In this document: positions 7,787 to 16,699 of the stretch, piece after piece
Layout of the letters: each line of letters opens with the position of its first letter
How positions within the stretch are numbered: the stretch's first letter is position 1
NCBI GenBank assembly: GCA_900078775.1
Contig: LT549889.1
Span: 2,232,001 to 2,296,000, forward strand
Direction: 5' to 3'
Source of the DNA: Mycolicibacterium aurum
GTDB taxonomy: Bacteria; Actinomycetota; Actinomycetes; Mycobacteriales; Mycobacteriaceae
DNA: 64,000 nucleotides
Position numbers and translations under genes: made by a program
The notes under the pieces: generated by a model
What the model saw: the letters and a program-made list of their open reading frames with translations, nothing else
Told to the model about the DNA's origin: nothing
Databases searched by the model: none

Positions 7787-8419
7787 ATGTCGAAGCGGGG
7801 AGGCAGCGATGACGATCGCCGCGCGCGTGGCGATCTGACCCGTCGCAGCCTCATCGATGCCGCCCGGAGGCTGTTCGTGGAGAACGGCTACTTCCACACC
7901 AGCATCGGCGATCTCGTCAGTGCGTCGGATGTGGGCACCAGGGGTGCCTTCTACCACCACTTCACGGACAAGGCGGAACTGTTCCACGCGGTCTTCGAAG
8001 AAGTCGAACGCGACCTCACCCTGCGCTCGCTGGCCTCGCCCCCTCAGGGGGCCGACCCCTGGGATCGGCTGACCCAGGGGCTGCACGGCTTCCTGGAAGC
8101 GGCACTGGAACCCGAGGTGCAGCGCATCATGCTCATCGACGGCCCCGTGGTGCTGGGCTGGCGCACCCAGCGCGGCATCCAACAGAACGACAGCCTCGCC
8201 CTCATCGAGGATGTGATTCGCGATGCCATCGCCCAGGGGGCGATCGAGGACCAGCCGGTCACCGAGTTGACGCACATGCTGGTCGCCGCCGCGGAGGAAG
8301 CGGCCCTGCTGGTCGCGCACTCCGACGAGCCCGCCGCGGCGCGCCGGCGGGCCGCCAAGGTGCTCGACCGGCTACTGCTGTGCTTCGCCACGGAACCCAG
8401 TAACAACCTGCCGCGCTGA
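7787..8419 (+). CDS. TetR-family transcriptional regulator
   Basis: A 210-residue regulator. Residues about 18-65 form the TetR helix-turn-helix (AARRLFVENGYFHTSIGDLV, then GAFYHHF), followed by an all-helical ligand-binding domain. AGGA at 7776-7779 is a plausible ribosome-binding site. The dyad at 7752-7774 directly upstream is the probable operator, shared with the divergent ligand-binding protein gene. It is likely a repressor that responds to a pathway substrate and controls that gene, itself and perhaps the SDR-ALDH-ADH genes downstream. Confidence 0.92.
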   Translation: MSKRGGSDDDRRARGDLTRRSLIDAARRLFVENGYFHTSIGDLVSASDVGTRGAFYHHFTDKAELFHAVFEEVERDLTLRSLASPPQGADPWDRLTQGLHGFLEAALEPEVQRIMLIDGPVVLGWRTQRGIQQNDSLALIEDVIRDAIAQGAIEDQPVTELTHMLVAAAEEAALLVAHSDEPAAARRRAAKVLDRLLLCFATEPSNNLPR

Positions 8420-8555
8420 GGATTTGGTATTCAGACACGCCCTGCTCAGCCTTACGTAAACGAACATTTCCATATTTGTCATATAACCCTTCTGGATGCT
8501 GATAACGTTGTTCCGTTCCACCGAGACGGCCATCCAACGATCGGGGCGATCCTCA
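8420..8555 (+). promoter_or_regulatory. AT-rich promoter region of SDR-ALDH-ADH operon
   Basis: This 136-base gap is markedly AT-richer than its surroundings. It contains a perfect palindrome TTACGTAA at 8452-8459 and possible -10 elements (CATATAAC, GATAACG) before the SDR start. It probably drives the three-gene operon at 8556-11990. No operator identical to the TetR dyad is present. Confidence 0.45.
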
Positions 8556-9335
8556 ATGTCTGAACCACGCGTAGCCATCGTCGGCGGCTCGGCCGGCCTC
8601 GGTCGCTGCATCGGCATCGGGCTCGCCCGCAAGGGCGCCCGGGTGGCGTTCCTCGCCCGCCGTCACGACCGGCTGGTCAACGCGGCCAAGGAGGCCGCCA
8701 ACGGGGCCGCCGCGGTCGTCTGCGATGTCACCGACGCCGACTCCTGCCGCGCCGCCATGGCCGAGGTCGCCGACACCTTCGACGGGCTGGACGCCATCGT
8801 CTACACCACCGGGATGGGCATCCTCGCCCCGCTGCAGGACATCGACGCGGCCCAGTGGGCCCAGCTGTTCGCCACCAACGTCACCGGCGCATCGCTGGCC
8901 ACCGCCGCGGCCGCACCCCATCTGGCCGCCTCCGGCGGCTCCGCGGTGTACCTGTCCTCGCTGAGCGCCTCTTACACCGCACCCTGGCCGTTGCTCGGCG
9001 CCTACGCGGTGACCAAGGCCGCGCTGGACAAGCTCGTCGAGGCCTGGCGCATCGAACATCCCAACATCGGCTTCACCCGACTCGCCGTGGGCGACAGCTT
9101 CGGCGGGCAGGGTGATTCGCAGACCGAGTTCAACAAGAACTGGGATCCCGACGCACTGGAGAAGGCCATCAAGCTGTGGATGGAACGCGGTGAGATGCAG
9201 GGCGGCCTGGTCGACGCCGACCACCTCGCCGACATCGTCGATTCCGTCATCCGTTGCGGCAAGAGCAGTTTCATCCCCTACCTGACGCTGGCGCCCCGGC
9301 CGTCCGGCGCAGTCAAAGAACTCCGACAGTGGTGA
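8556..9335 (+). CDS. Short-chain dehydrogenase/reductase
   Basis: A 259-residue SDR. I prefer the ATG at 8556 (MSEPRVAIVGGSAGLG), which places the cofactor motif GGSAGLG at the usual distance from the N-terminus; an in-frame ATG at 8496 would add a 20-residue tail without homology-like features. Basic residues after the second strand (ARRHDR) suggest NADP(H). The catalytic Ser is in LSSLSAS and the Tyr-Lys in YAVTK. It is followed 13 bases later by an aldehyde dehydrogenase that overlaps an alcohol dehydrogenase, so the three probably act successively on alcohol and aldehyde intermediates. Confidence 0.85.
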   Translation: MSEPRVAIVGGSAGLGRCIGIGLARKGARVAFLARRHDRLVNAAKEAANGAAAVVCDVTDADSCRAAMAEVADTFDGLDAIVYTTGMGILAPLQDIDAAQWAQLFATNVTGASLATAAAAPHLAASGGSAVYLSSLSASYTAPWPLLGAYAVTKAALDKLVEAWRIEHPNIGFTRLAVGDSFGGQGDSQTEFNKNWDPDALEKAIKLWMERGEMQGGLVDADHLADIVDSVIRCGKSSFIPYLTLAPRPSGAVKELRQW

Positions 9336-9348
9336 AGGACTACACCCG

Positions 9349-10818
9349 ATGAGCCATGAATCGCGCATGCTGATCGACGGGAAACTCGTCGACTCCGAAA
9401 CCGGACGCCAGTTCGACAACATCAACCCGGCCACCGAGGAAGTGCTCGGCGGAACCGCCGACGGCACCCGCGCCGATATGGAGCGCGCCGTCGCCGCCGC
9501 CCGGCGCGCATTCGACCACACCGACTGGTCGCGCAACGGCGAACTGCGTGCGACCTGCCTGCGTCAGCTGCAGGCCGCGCTGGAAGCCGAACGGGAGGAC
9601 ATCCGCAGCGAGCTCGTCGCCGAGGTCGGCTGCCCGGTACTGAGCACCTACGGCCCGCAGCTCGACGTGCCGCTCAACGAGGCGCTCACCTGGCCGGCCG
9701 ACATGATCGCCCAATACCCCTGGCGGCGCAGCCTTCCCGACAAGGACGCGTTCGGGATGGGCACCCCGGCCACTCGCGAGGTGTGGAAGGAACCCGTCGG
9801 CGTCGTCGGCGTCGTCACGCCGTGGAACTTCCCGCTCGAGATCATCCTGAACAAGATCGGCCCCATCCTCGCGATGGGCAACACCATGGTGCTCAAACCC
9901 GCTCCGGACACCCCGTGGAACGCGACCCGGATCGGCCGCCTCATCGCCGAGCACACCGACATCCCGCCCGGGGTGATCAACATCGTCACCTCATCCGACC
10001 ACCTGGTCGGCGAGGTGCTGTCCACCTCGCCGCTGGTGGACATGGTGGCCTTCACCGGGTCCACCGCGACCGGCCGACGGATCATGGCCGCGGCCGCGGA
10101 GACGGTGAAGCCGACCTTCCTGGAACTCGGCGGCAAGTCGGTGTACCTCGTGCTCGAGGACGACAGCGATATGAAGGCCACCGTAGGCGGCAGCGCGTTC
10201 ATCTCCATGCACGCCGGGCAGGGCTGCGCCATGCCGACCCGGTTGCTGGTACCCAACTCGCGGTACGAAGAGGCCCTGGAGATCGTCAAGGCCGCCATGG
10301 AGAAGAACAAGTACGGTGACCCCACCGATCCGTCGGTGCTGCAGGGTCCGCAGGTGTCCAAGCGGCAGCAAGAACGCGTGCTCGGGTACATCGAGAAGGG
10401 CAAGCAGGAAGGCGCCCGCCTCGTCCTCGGCGGCGGCGTCCCGAAGCACCTGGAGAAGGGTTACTTCGTCGAGCCGACCATCTTCGCCGATGTCGACAAC
10501 TCGATGACCATCGCCCAGGAGGAGATCTTCGGCCCGGTGCTGTCGGTCATCGGTTTCTCCGATGACGACGACGCGGTGCGCATCGCCAACGACTCCATCT
10601 ACGGCCTGTCCGGCGTGGTGTTCGCCGACGATCTGGAGCGCGCCAAGAACGTGGCGAGCCGGATCCGGACCGGCACCCTCGGCATCAACGGTGGACTCTG
10701 GTACGGGGCCGACGCCCCGTTCGGCGGTTACAAGCAGTCCGGTATCGGACGACAGTGCGGCATCGAAGGTTTGGACATCTTCACCGAGACCAAGACCGTG
10801 GGGTGGCCGGCAGCATGA
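9349..10818 (+). CDS. NAD-dependent aldehyde dehydrogenase
   Basis: A 489-residue ALDH of normal length. It has the PWNFP motif at 159-163, FTGSTATG at 235-242, the general base Glu259 in LELGGK, the catalytic Cys293 in GQGCAMP and EEIFGPV near the C-terminus. It oxidises an aldehyde to the acid in the cytosol with NAD(P). GAAGGA precedes the ATG at a good distance. Its stop overlaps the start of the alcohol dehydrogenase (ATGA), so the two are coupled and probably convert one alcohol to its carboxylic acid. Confidence 0.93.
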   Translation: MSHESRMLIDGKLVDSETGRQFDNINPATEEVLGGTADGTRADMERAVAAARRAFDHTDWSRNGELRATCLRQLQAALEAEREDIRSELVAEVGCPVLSTYGPQLDVPLNEALTWPADMIAQYPWRRSLPDKDAFGMGTPATREVWKEPVGVVGVVTPWNFPLEIILNKIGPILAMGNTMVLKPAPDTPWNATRIGRLIAEHTDIPPGVINIVTSSDHLVGEVLSTSPLVDMVAFTGSTATGRRIMAAAAETVKPTFLELGGKSVYLVLEDDSDMKATVGGSAFISMHAGQGCAMPTRLLVPNSRYEEALEIVKAAMEKNKYGDPTDPSVLQGPQVSKRQQERVLGYIEKGKQEGARLVLGGGVPKHLEKGYFVEPTIFADVDNSMTIAQEEIFGPVLSVIGFSDDDDAVRIANDSIYGLSGVVFADDLERAKNVASRIRTGTLGINGGLWYGADAPFGGYKQSGIGRQCGIEGLDIFTETKTVGWPAA

Positions 10819-11990
10819 AGACGAAGGCAGCAATCCTGCGCGGCGTCGGGATCGACTGGGAGGTCACCGAGATCGACCTCGACCCGCCGCGCGAGGGCGA
10901 GGTGCTGGTCAAGATGGCCTTCGCCGGCATCTGCCATTCCGACGATCACTTCTACACCGGCGACAGCGTGCCGTCGACCGAGATGGAGGAGATGATGCGG
11001 GCGGCCGGTGTGCCGGTGCCCGAGTGGTTCCCGATGCTCGGCGGGCACGAGGGTTCCGGCATCGTCGAAGAGGTCGGCCCCGGTGTGAAAACCCTCAAAC
11101 CCGGTGACCACGTCGCGGTCTCGTTCTTCCCGGCGTGCGGGAACTGCCGGTGGTGCGCGACCGGGCAGACCTACCTGTGCGATGTCGGTGCCGATATCTA
11201 CAGCAAGGACATGACCACCGACGGCACCCGTCGCCGCCATGTCGCCGGGTCGGACGGGCCCGAGGATCTGATGGCGATGATGCAGGTCGGTACCTTCTCC
11301 GAGTACGTCGTGGCCTCGGAACGCTCGCTGGTGAAGATCAACGACTGGATTCCGCTGGAGGCCGCCTCGCTGGTGTCCTGCGGTGTCACAACGGGATTCG
11401 GTTCGGGATCGGTCGCTGCAGGCACCCAGATCGGCGATACGGTCGTGGTGGTGGGCGTGGGCGGGATCGGGATGAACGCCGTACAGGGCGCCAAGGCCGC
11501 GGGCGCCAAGCACATCGTCGCGGTCGACCCCAATGAGTTCAAGCGTCAGATCGCGCCGACCTTCGGCGCCACCCACACCGCCACCGACGCCGGCTCGGCG
11601 ATCGAACTGGTCAAGGAGCTGACCTGGGGTGTGATGGCCGACCGGGTGGTGTTGACACCGGGGGTGGTGCCGACCGACCTGATCATCGTGGCCATGATGC
11701 TGCTCCGCAAGGGCGGCACCTGCGTGCTGACCGGGATGGCGAAGGTTTCCGAGATGATGGTCCCGCTGGTCCTGCCGGACATGGTGAGCTCGTGCAAGAC
11801 GCTCAAGGGTGTGCTCTACGGCGAGATGAATCCGCGCGAGGCGATGCCGCGACTGCTGTCGATGTACGAGGCCGGCACCATCAAGCTCGACGAGTTGATC
11901 ACCCGGCGCTACAAGCTCGACGACATCAACGACGCCATGCGCGACCTACGCGCCGGCGAGAACATCCGGGGTGTCATCACCCTCGACTGA
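10815..11990 (+). CDS. Zinc alcohol dehydrogenase, NDMA-dependent type
   Basis: A 391-residue zinc MDR. I placed the start at the ATG overlapping the ALDH stop. The catalytic-zinc region is GICHSDDH with GGHEGSG, and the structural-zinc cysteines are in CGNCRWCATGQTYLC. The nucleotide site is VGVGGIG. The N-terminus and the FFPACGNCRWC segment resemble the actinobacterial NDMA-dependent (tightly bound NAD) alcohol dehydrogenases, which reoxidise their cofactor with an external acceptor. Its position after an ALDH supports oxidation of a primary alcohol. The natural electron acceptor is unknown. Confidence 0.88.
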   Translation: MKTKAAILRGVGIDWEVTEIDLDPPREGEVLVKMAFAGICHSDDHFYTGDSVPSTEMEEMMRAAGVPVPEWFPMLGGHEGSGIVEEVGPGVKTLKPGDHVAVSFFPACGNCRWCATGQTYLCDVGADIYSKDMTTDGTRRRHVAGSDGPEDLMAMMQVGTFSEYVVASERSLVKINDWIPLEAASLVSCGVTTGFGSGSVAAGTQIGDTVVVVGVGGIGMNAVQGAKAAGAKHIVAVDPNEFKRQIAPTFGATHTATDAGSAIELVKELTWGVMADRVVLTPGVVPTDLIIVAMMLLRKGGTCVLTGMAKVSEMMVPLVLPDMVSSCKTLKGVLYGEMNPREAMPRLLSMYEAGTIKLDELITRRYKLDDINDAMRDLRAGENIRGVITLD

Positions 11991-12030
11991 CCCGCGCCGG
12001 GCACCGCGGGAACAAACCCGCCCTCCGTTG

Positions 12031-12053
12031 AGTTGAGTCCACCAGAATCAACT
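12031..12053. promoter_or_regulatory. Inverted repeat in lon leader
   Basis: AGTTGA (12031-12036) and TCAACT (12048-12053) are perfect 6-bp arms with an 11-base spacer, ending three bases before the GGAGG ribosome-binding site of lon. It could be an operator or a hairpin affecting translation. It does not match the HspR HAIR consensus well. Confidence 0.35.
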
Positions 12054-12064
12054 TTGGAGGATTG

Positions 12065-14400
12065 ATGCCTGAAGCCATCGCAGTCCCGGTCTTGTTTGTC
12101 AGCGAACCCGTCCTGCTGCCCGGCATGGTGGTGCCCATCGAACTCGATGACGCCGCCCGCGTCGCCGTCGAAGCCGCCCAAGCCGCGGCCCGGAGGGCCA
12201 GGAGGGCAAGCTGCTGATCGCCCCGCGGCTGGACGACCGCTACCCCACCCACGGCGTGCTCGCCTCGATCGTGCAGGTCGGACGCATTCCCGGCGGCGGG
12301 GCGGCGGCCGTGGTCAAGGGTGGACGTCGCGCGCACATCGGCGCCGGCACCACCGGTCCGGGCGCCGCGCTGTGGGTCGAGGTCGATGAAGTGACCGAGT
12401 CCGAACCCACCGAGGAGACCAAGGCGCTCGCGGCCGAGTACAAGAAGCTGCTGCTGGCGATGCTGCAGCGCCGCGAGGCCTGGCAGATCGTGGACGTGGT
12501 CAACAAGATCACCGATCCGTCCGCGCTGGCCGACACCGCCGGCTACGCGTCGTACCTGAGCGGCGAGCAGAAGCGCGAACTGCTGGAGACCGAGGACACC
12601 GCGGACCGCCTGCGCAAGCTCATCGGCTGGACCGGTGAACATCTGGCCGAGGTCGAGGTCAGCGACAAGATCGCCGAGGACGTCCGGGCCGGGATGGACA
12701 AGCAGCAGAAGGAATTCCTGCTGCGCCAGCAACTGAACGCCATCCGCAAGGAACTCGGCGAGGGCGAGCCGGAGGGATCAGATGATTACCGGGCCCGGGT
12801 CGAGGCCGCCGACCTGCCCGAGAAGGTCCGCGAGGCCGCGCTGCGCGAGGTCGGCAAGCTGGAACGCACCAGCGACCAGAGCCCGGAGGGCGGCTGGATC
12901 CGCACCTGGCTGGACACCGTCCTGGACCTGCCGTGGAACTCCCATACCGAGGATTCCGCCGACTTGAAGGCGGCCCGGGAGATCCTGGACGCCGATCACC
13001 ACGGTCTGGACGACGTCAAGGACCGCATCGTGGAGTACCTGGCGGTGCGGGCCCGGCGCGCCCAGCGCAACATGGCCGTCGTCGGCGGCCGCGGATCCGG
13101 TGCAGTGATGGTGCTGGCCGGCCCGCCCGGGGTCGGCAAGACCTCGCTGGGCGAATCCGTGGCACGGGCGTTGGGCCGCAAGTTCGTTCGCGTCGCCCTC
13201 GGCGGTGTGCGCGACGAGGCCGAGATCCGCGGACACCGGCGCACCTACGTCGGCGCGCTGCCCGGGCGCATCGTGCGGGCCATCGGCGAGGCCGGGTCGA
13301 TGAACCCCGTCGTGCTGCTCGACGAGATCGACAAGGTCGGCTCGGACTACCGCGGCGACCCGTCCTCGGCGCTGCTGGAGGTGCTGGACCCAGCGCAGAA
13401 CCACACGTTCCGTGACCACTACCTGGAGCTGGATCTGGACCTGTCCGACGTGGTGTTCCTGGCGACGGCCAACGTCATCGAGAACATCCCGTCCGCGCTG
13501 CTGGACCGCATGGAGCTGATCCAGATCGACGGTTACACCGAGGACGACAAGGTGGCCATCGCCCGGGATTACCTGCTGCCCCGCCAAGCCGAACGGGCGG
13601 CGCTGACCCCCGACGAGGTGAAGCTCACCGACGCGGCGCTGCGCAAGATCGCCGCCGACTACACCCGCGAACCCGGGGTGCGGCAGTTCGAGCGGCTACT
13701 GGCCAAGGCGTTGCGCAAGGTGACCACCAAGCTGGCCGACAGCGACGTCCCCAGCATCACCATCGATGAGCCGGATCTCGTCGAGTACCTGGGCCGGCCG
13801 CGGTTCACCCCGGATTCCGACGAGCGCACCGCGGTGCCCGGCGTGGCGACCGGTCTGGCCGTCACCGGACTGGGTGGCGATGTGCTCTACATCGAGGCGG
13901 GGGCGGTCGACGCCGAGCCGGGGCTCAAGCTGACCGGCCAACTCGGCGACGTCATGAAGGAGTCCGCACAGATCGCGCTGTCCTACGTGCGGGCCCACGC
14001 CGAGCAGCTGGGTGTGGACCCCAAGGCGCTGGACCGCCAGATCCACGTGCACGTGCCCGCGGGCGCGGTGCCCAAGGACGGTCCGTCGGCGGGCGTGACG
14101 ATGGTGACCGCGCTGGTCTCGATGGCCACCGGCCGGCAGGTCCGCGGGGACGTCGGGATGACCGGCGAGGTGACGCTCAACGGTCGGGTGCTGCCCATCG
14201 GCGGGGTGAAGCAGAAATTGCTCGCCGCCCAACGGGCCGGGCTGAAGACGGTGTTCATCCCGCAACGTAACGAACCCGACCTGGACGAGGTGCCGGCCGA
14301 GGTGCTCGCGGCGCTGGATGTGCGCCCGATGACCGACGTCGCGGAGATCGTCGCGCTGGCGCTGGAGCCGGCCGCCGAGGTGGCGACCGCCGCCGCCTGA
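12065..14400 (+). pseudogene. lon: Lon ATP-dependent protease with a -1 frameshift near the N-terminus
   Basis: The reading frame starts at ATG 12065 behind GGAGG and encodes a typical Lon N-terminus (MPEAIAVPVLFVSEP), but terminates at 12215-12217 after 50 codons. The rest of Lon continues in another frame. Switching frames at 12185-12190 restores a continuous protein of about 778 residues, the normal length, consistent with loss of one G in GCGGCCCGG. The remainder has LON-N, Walker A GPPGVGKT (about residue 355), Walker B LLDEIDK, the catalytic Ser in PKDGPSAG and Lys in GGVKQK. If the shift is real, only a product from an internal start such as GTG 12256 (714 aa, lacking about 64 residues) could be made. 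A sequencing error is a serious alternative. Lon degrades misfolded proteins in the cytosol. Confidence 0.85.
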
Positions 14401-14412
14401 CAACTCCCTACC

Positions 14413-14476
14413 GCGAGCAGACGCGAATGGCCTCGATACCGCCCCCAGGATAAAGCGGCCATTCGCGTCTTCTCGC
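14413..14476. terminator. Long inverted repeat downstream of lon (repeated element copy 1)
   Basis: The 20-base arms at 14413-14432 and 14457-14476 pair with one mismatch, including 14 perfect pairs (AGACGCGAATGGCC), around a 24-base loop. It sits between lon and the osmC-like gene and could terminate lon transcription, though no T-run follows. The arm sequence GCGAGCAGACG-GAATGGCC recurs in a second hairpin at 36886-36938, so it is a dispersed element rather than a chance hairpin. Confidence 0.6.
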
Positions 14477-14495
14477 GCAGATAGGGTGAGCCGGC

Positions 14496-14975
14496 ATGAC
14501 GGGCAAGACACACCACTACGAACTCGACATCACCTGGACCGGCAACACCGGCACCGGCACCAGCGGGTACCGGGCCTATGAGCGGTCCCACGATGTCAGC
14601 GCGCCGGGTAAGCCGACCGTGATCCCCGGCAGCGCGGACCCGGCGTTCCGCGGCGACCCGCAGCGCTGGAATCCCGAGGAATTGCTGGTGGCCTCGCTGT
14701 CGCAGTGCCACATGCTGTGGGTGCTGGCGCTGTGCGCGCAGGCCGGGGTGACGGTGACCGGATACGTCGACCACCCGTCGGGCACCATGGCGGAGACCCC
14801 GGACGGCGGCGGCCATTTCACCGAGGTGGTGCTGCGCCCGACGCTCCAGCTCGCCGACCCGGAGCAGGCCGAGGCGCTCACCGACATCCACGAGCGCGCC
14901 CATGGGCTGTGCTTCGTCGCGAATTCGGTCAACTTCGAGGTCCGTTGCGAACCGAAGGTGGCCCACGCGACATAA
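14496..14975 (+). CDS. OsmC/Ohr-family protein
   Basis: A 159-residue OsmC-like protein. The segment PEELLVASLSQCHML holds the first redox cysteine on the long central helix, and HGLCFVANS holds the second near the C-terminus, as in the organic-hydroperoxide-reducing OsmC/Ohr fold. Such proteins act as cytosolic thiol peroxidases. The gene starts 20 bases after the hairpin downstream of lon and is followed 12 bases later by a TfoX-N gene on the same strand. The electron donor is not apparent. Confidence 0.85.
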   Translation: MTGKTHHYELDITWTGNTGTGTSGYRAYERSHDVSAPGKPTVIPGSADPAFRGDPQRWNPEELLVASLSQCHMLWVLALCAQAGVTVTGYVDHPSGTMAETPDGGGHFTEVVLRPTLQLADPEQAEALTDIHERAHGLCFVANSVNFEVRCEPKVAHAT

Positions 14976-14987
14976 ACTCCGACTGTC

Positions 14988-15338
14988 ATGGCCTACGACG
15001 AAGACCTCGCGGAACGCATTCGTGAACTTCTCGCCACCACCGCCGGTGTCGACGAGAGGCGCATGTTCGGCGGGCTGGCCTTCCTGGTGCACGGCCACAT
15101 GGCCGTGTGCGCGTCGGGCCAGGGCGGGCTGATGGTGCGGGTCCCGGCCGAGGACACCGCCAACCTGCTCACCCGGGCCCATGTGGAGCCGATGCTGATG
15201 GCCGGCCGGGAGGTGCTGGGCTGGATCCGGGTCACCAGCGCCGGGCTCGGCGGCCGCCGGCAGCTGCAGCCCTGGGTGGACCGGGGTGTCGCCTACGCCT
15301 GCAGCCTGCCGCCGAAGGTACCCGCCACACCCGGTTAG
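14988..15338 (+). CDS. TfoX N-terminal domain protein
   Basis: A 116-residue protein matching the stand-alone TfoX/Sxy N-terminal domain: an N-terminal helix (DLAERIRELLATT), RRMFGGLAFLVHGHMAVC and the closing helix WVDRGVAYACSLP. In gammaproteobacteria TfoX regulates competence, but the short actinobacterial form has no established function. The start lies 12 bases after the OsmC-family stop, so the two may be co-transcribed. Confidence 0.78.
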   Translation: MAYDEDLAERIRELLATTAGVDERRMFGGLAFLVHGHMAVCASGQGGLMVRVPAEDTANLLTRAHVEPMLMAGREVLGWIRVTSAGLGGRRQLQPWVDRGVAYACSLPPKVPATPG

Positions 15339-15474
15339 CCACCCCGCCACCCGGGTATGCCAGCAGGATGGCCGCAGGCACCTCGATGGCGCAGCGCTGG
15401 TGCGGATCTCACTCGACGACGACTTCCGTCGTCGCGTGACGACCGACTGATCACGTCCAGGAACGGAGACCACC

Positions 15475-16698
15475 ATGCCCACCATCGTCATCGTCGGAGC
15501 CGGACTGGCCGGCGCCAAAGCCGCAGAGGCACTGCGGGACAACGACTTCAGCGGCCGGATCATCCTGTTCGGCAAGGAGCGGCAGCTGCCCTACGAGCGG
15601 CCGCCGCTGTCCAAGGACTTCCTCGCCGACAAGAAGACGCTCGCCGATTTCACCGTGCAGCCCGAGGATTGGTACCGCGAGCACGACATCGATCTGCGGC
15701 TGGGCACCGAGGTGCAGAACCTCGACCCGGGTGAGCATTCCGTCGGTTTCGCCGACGGCCGCCACGAGCACTACGACAAGCTGCTGCTGGCCACCGGGTC
15801 CCGGGCCCGCCGGCTCGATCTGCCGGGCGCCGATGCGACCGGGGTGCACACCCTGCGCACCGTCGAGGACGCCTCGGCATTGCTGTCGGCGCTGCGCCCA
15901 GGCAGCCGGCTGGCGATCGTGGGTGCCGGCTGGATCGGCCTGGAGGTGGCCGCCTCGGCACGCCAACGCGGCGCCACCGTCGCGGTGGTGGAGGCCGCCG
16001 AACTGCCGCTGCTGGCCGTGTTGGGGCCCGAGGTCGCCCAGGTGTTCGCCGACCTGCACACCGGGCACGGGGTCGATCTGCGGCTGAATTCGGGCGTCGA
16101 GGCCATCACCACGGCGGCCGGCGGCGGGGTCACCGGGCTGCGGCTGGGCGACGGCGCGACCGTGCCCGCGGACCATGTGTTGATCGCCGTCGGCGCGCAG
16201 CCCAACATCGCGCTGGCCGAGAAGGCCGGCCTGGAGATGGCCGATGGTGGCGTCGCGGTCGACGAGTCGCTGCGCACCAGCGATGCCGACATCTATGCGG
16301 TCGGTGACATCGCCGCGGCCCACCACCCGCTGTTCGGCGGCCGGATCCGCACCGAACACTGGGCCAATGCGCTCAAGCAACCTGCCGTCGCGGCGGTCGG
16401 TGCGCTCGGCAGCCCGGGCAGCTACGACGAGTTGCCGTACTTCTTCACCGACCAGTACGACCTCGGCATGGAGTACGTCGGTCACGCCCCCGACTACGAC
16501 TCGGTGGTGTTCCGCGGCGACGTCGGCGCACGCGAATTCACCGCGTTCTGGTTGGACCCGCAGGCCCGGGTGCGGGCCGGGATGAACGTCAACATCTGGG
16601 ACGGTCTGGACGACATCAAGGCCCTCATCCGGTCCGGCGAGCGGGTGGACGCAGCGCGGCTGGCGGACCCGCAGGTGCCGCTGGCCGCGCTGCGCTGA
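15475..16698 (+). CDS. FAD-dependent ferredoxin/rubredoxin reductase-like oxidoreductase
   Basis: A 407-residue pyridine nucleotide-disulphide oxidoreductase-type flavoprotein without the redox CxxxxC. The FAD site is IVGAGLAGAKAAEAL at the N-terminus, the NAD(P) site is IVGAGWIGLEVA near residue 145, and the second FAD contact is IYAVGDIA. The length and C-terminal domain fit the ferredoxin reductase partners of P450s and Rieske oxygenases. It corresponds by position and strand to M. tuberculosis Rv1869c. It could reduce a ferredoxin for the P450 at 4181, but no genetic link is visible. It ends two bases before the convergent thiolase-like gene. Confidence 0.9.
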   Translation: MPTIVIVGAGLAGAKAAEALRDNDFSGRIILFGKERQLPYERPPLSKDFLADKKTLADFTVQPEDWYREHDIDLRLGTEVQNLDPGEHSVGFADGRHEHYDKLLLATGSRARRLDLPGADATGVHTLRTVEDASALLSALRPGSRLAIVGAGWIGLEVAASARQRGATVAVVEAAELPLLAVLGPEVAQVFADLHTGHGVDLRLNSGVEAITTAAGGGVTGLRLGDGATVPADHVLIAVGAQPNIALAEKAGLEMADGGVAVDESLRTSDADIYAVGDIAAAHHPLFGGRIRTEHWANALKQPAVAAVGALGSPGSYDELPYFFTDQYDLGMEYVGHAPDYDSVVFRGDVGAREFTAFWLDPQARVRAGMNVNIWDGLDDIKALIRSGERVDAARLADPQVPLAALR

Positions 16699-16699
16699 A

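Noticed and set aside
12021..12060. HspR (HAIR) operator upstream of lon
   Set aside because: TTGAGT and AACTTT-like halves are present, but spacing and the second half do not match CTTGAGT-N7-ACTCAAG.
12096..12389. Alternative frame (97 codons) across the lon frameshift, considered as a separate gene
   Set aside because: Its translation is Pro/Arg-rich and unrelated to Lon; the flanking frames give the true Lon sequence on both sides.
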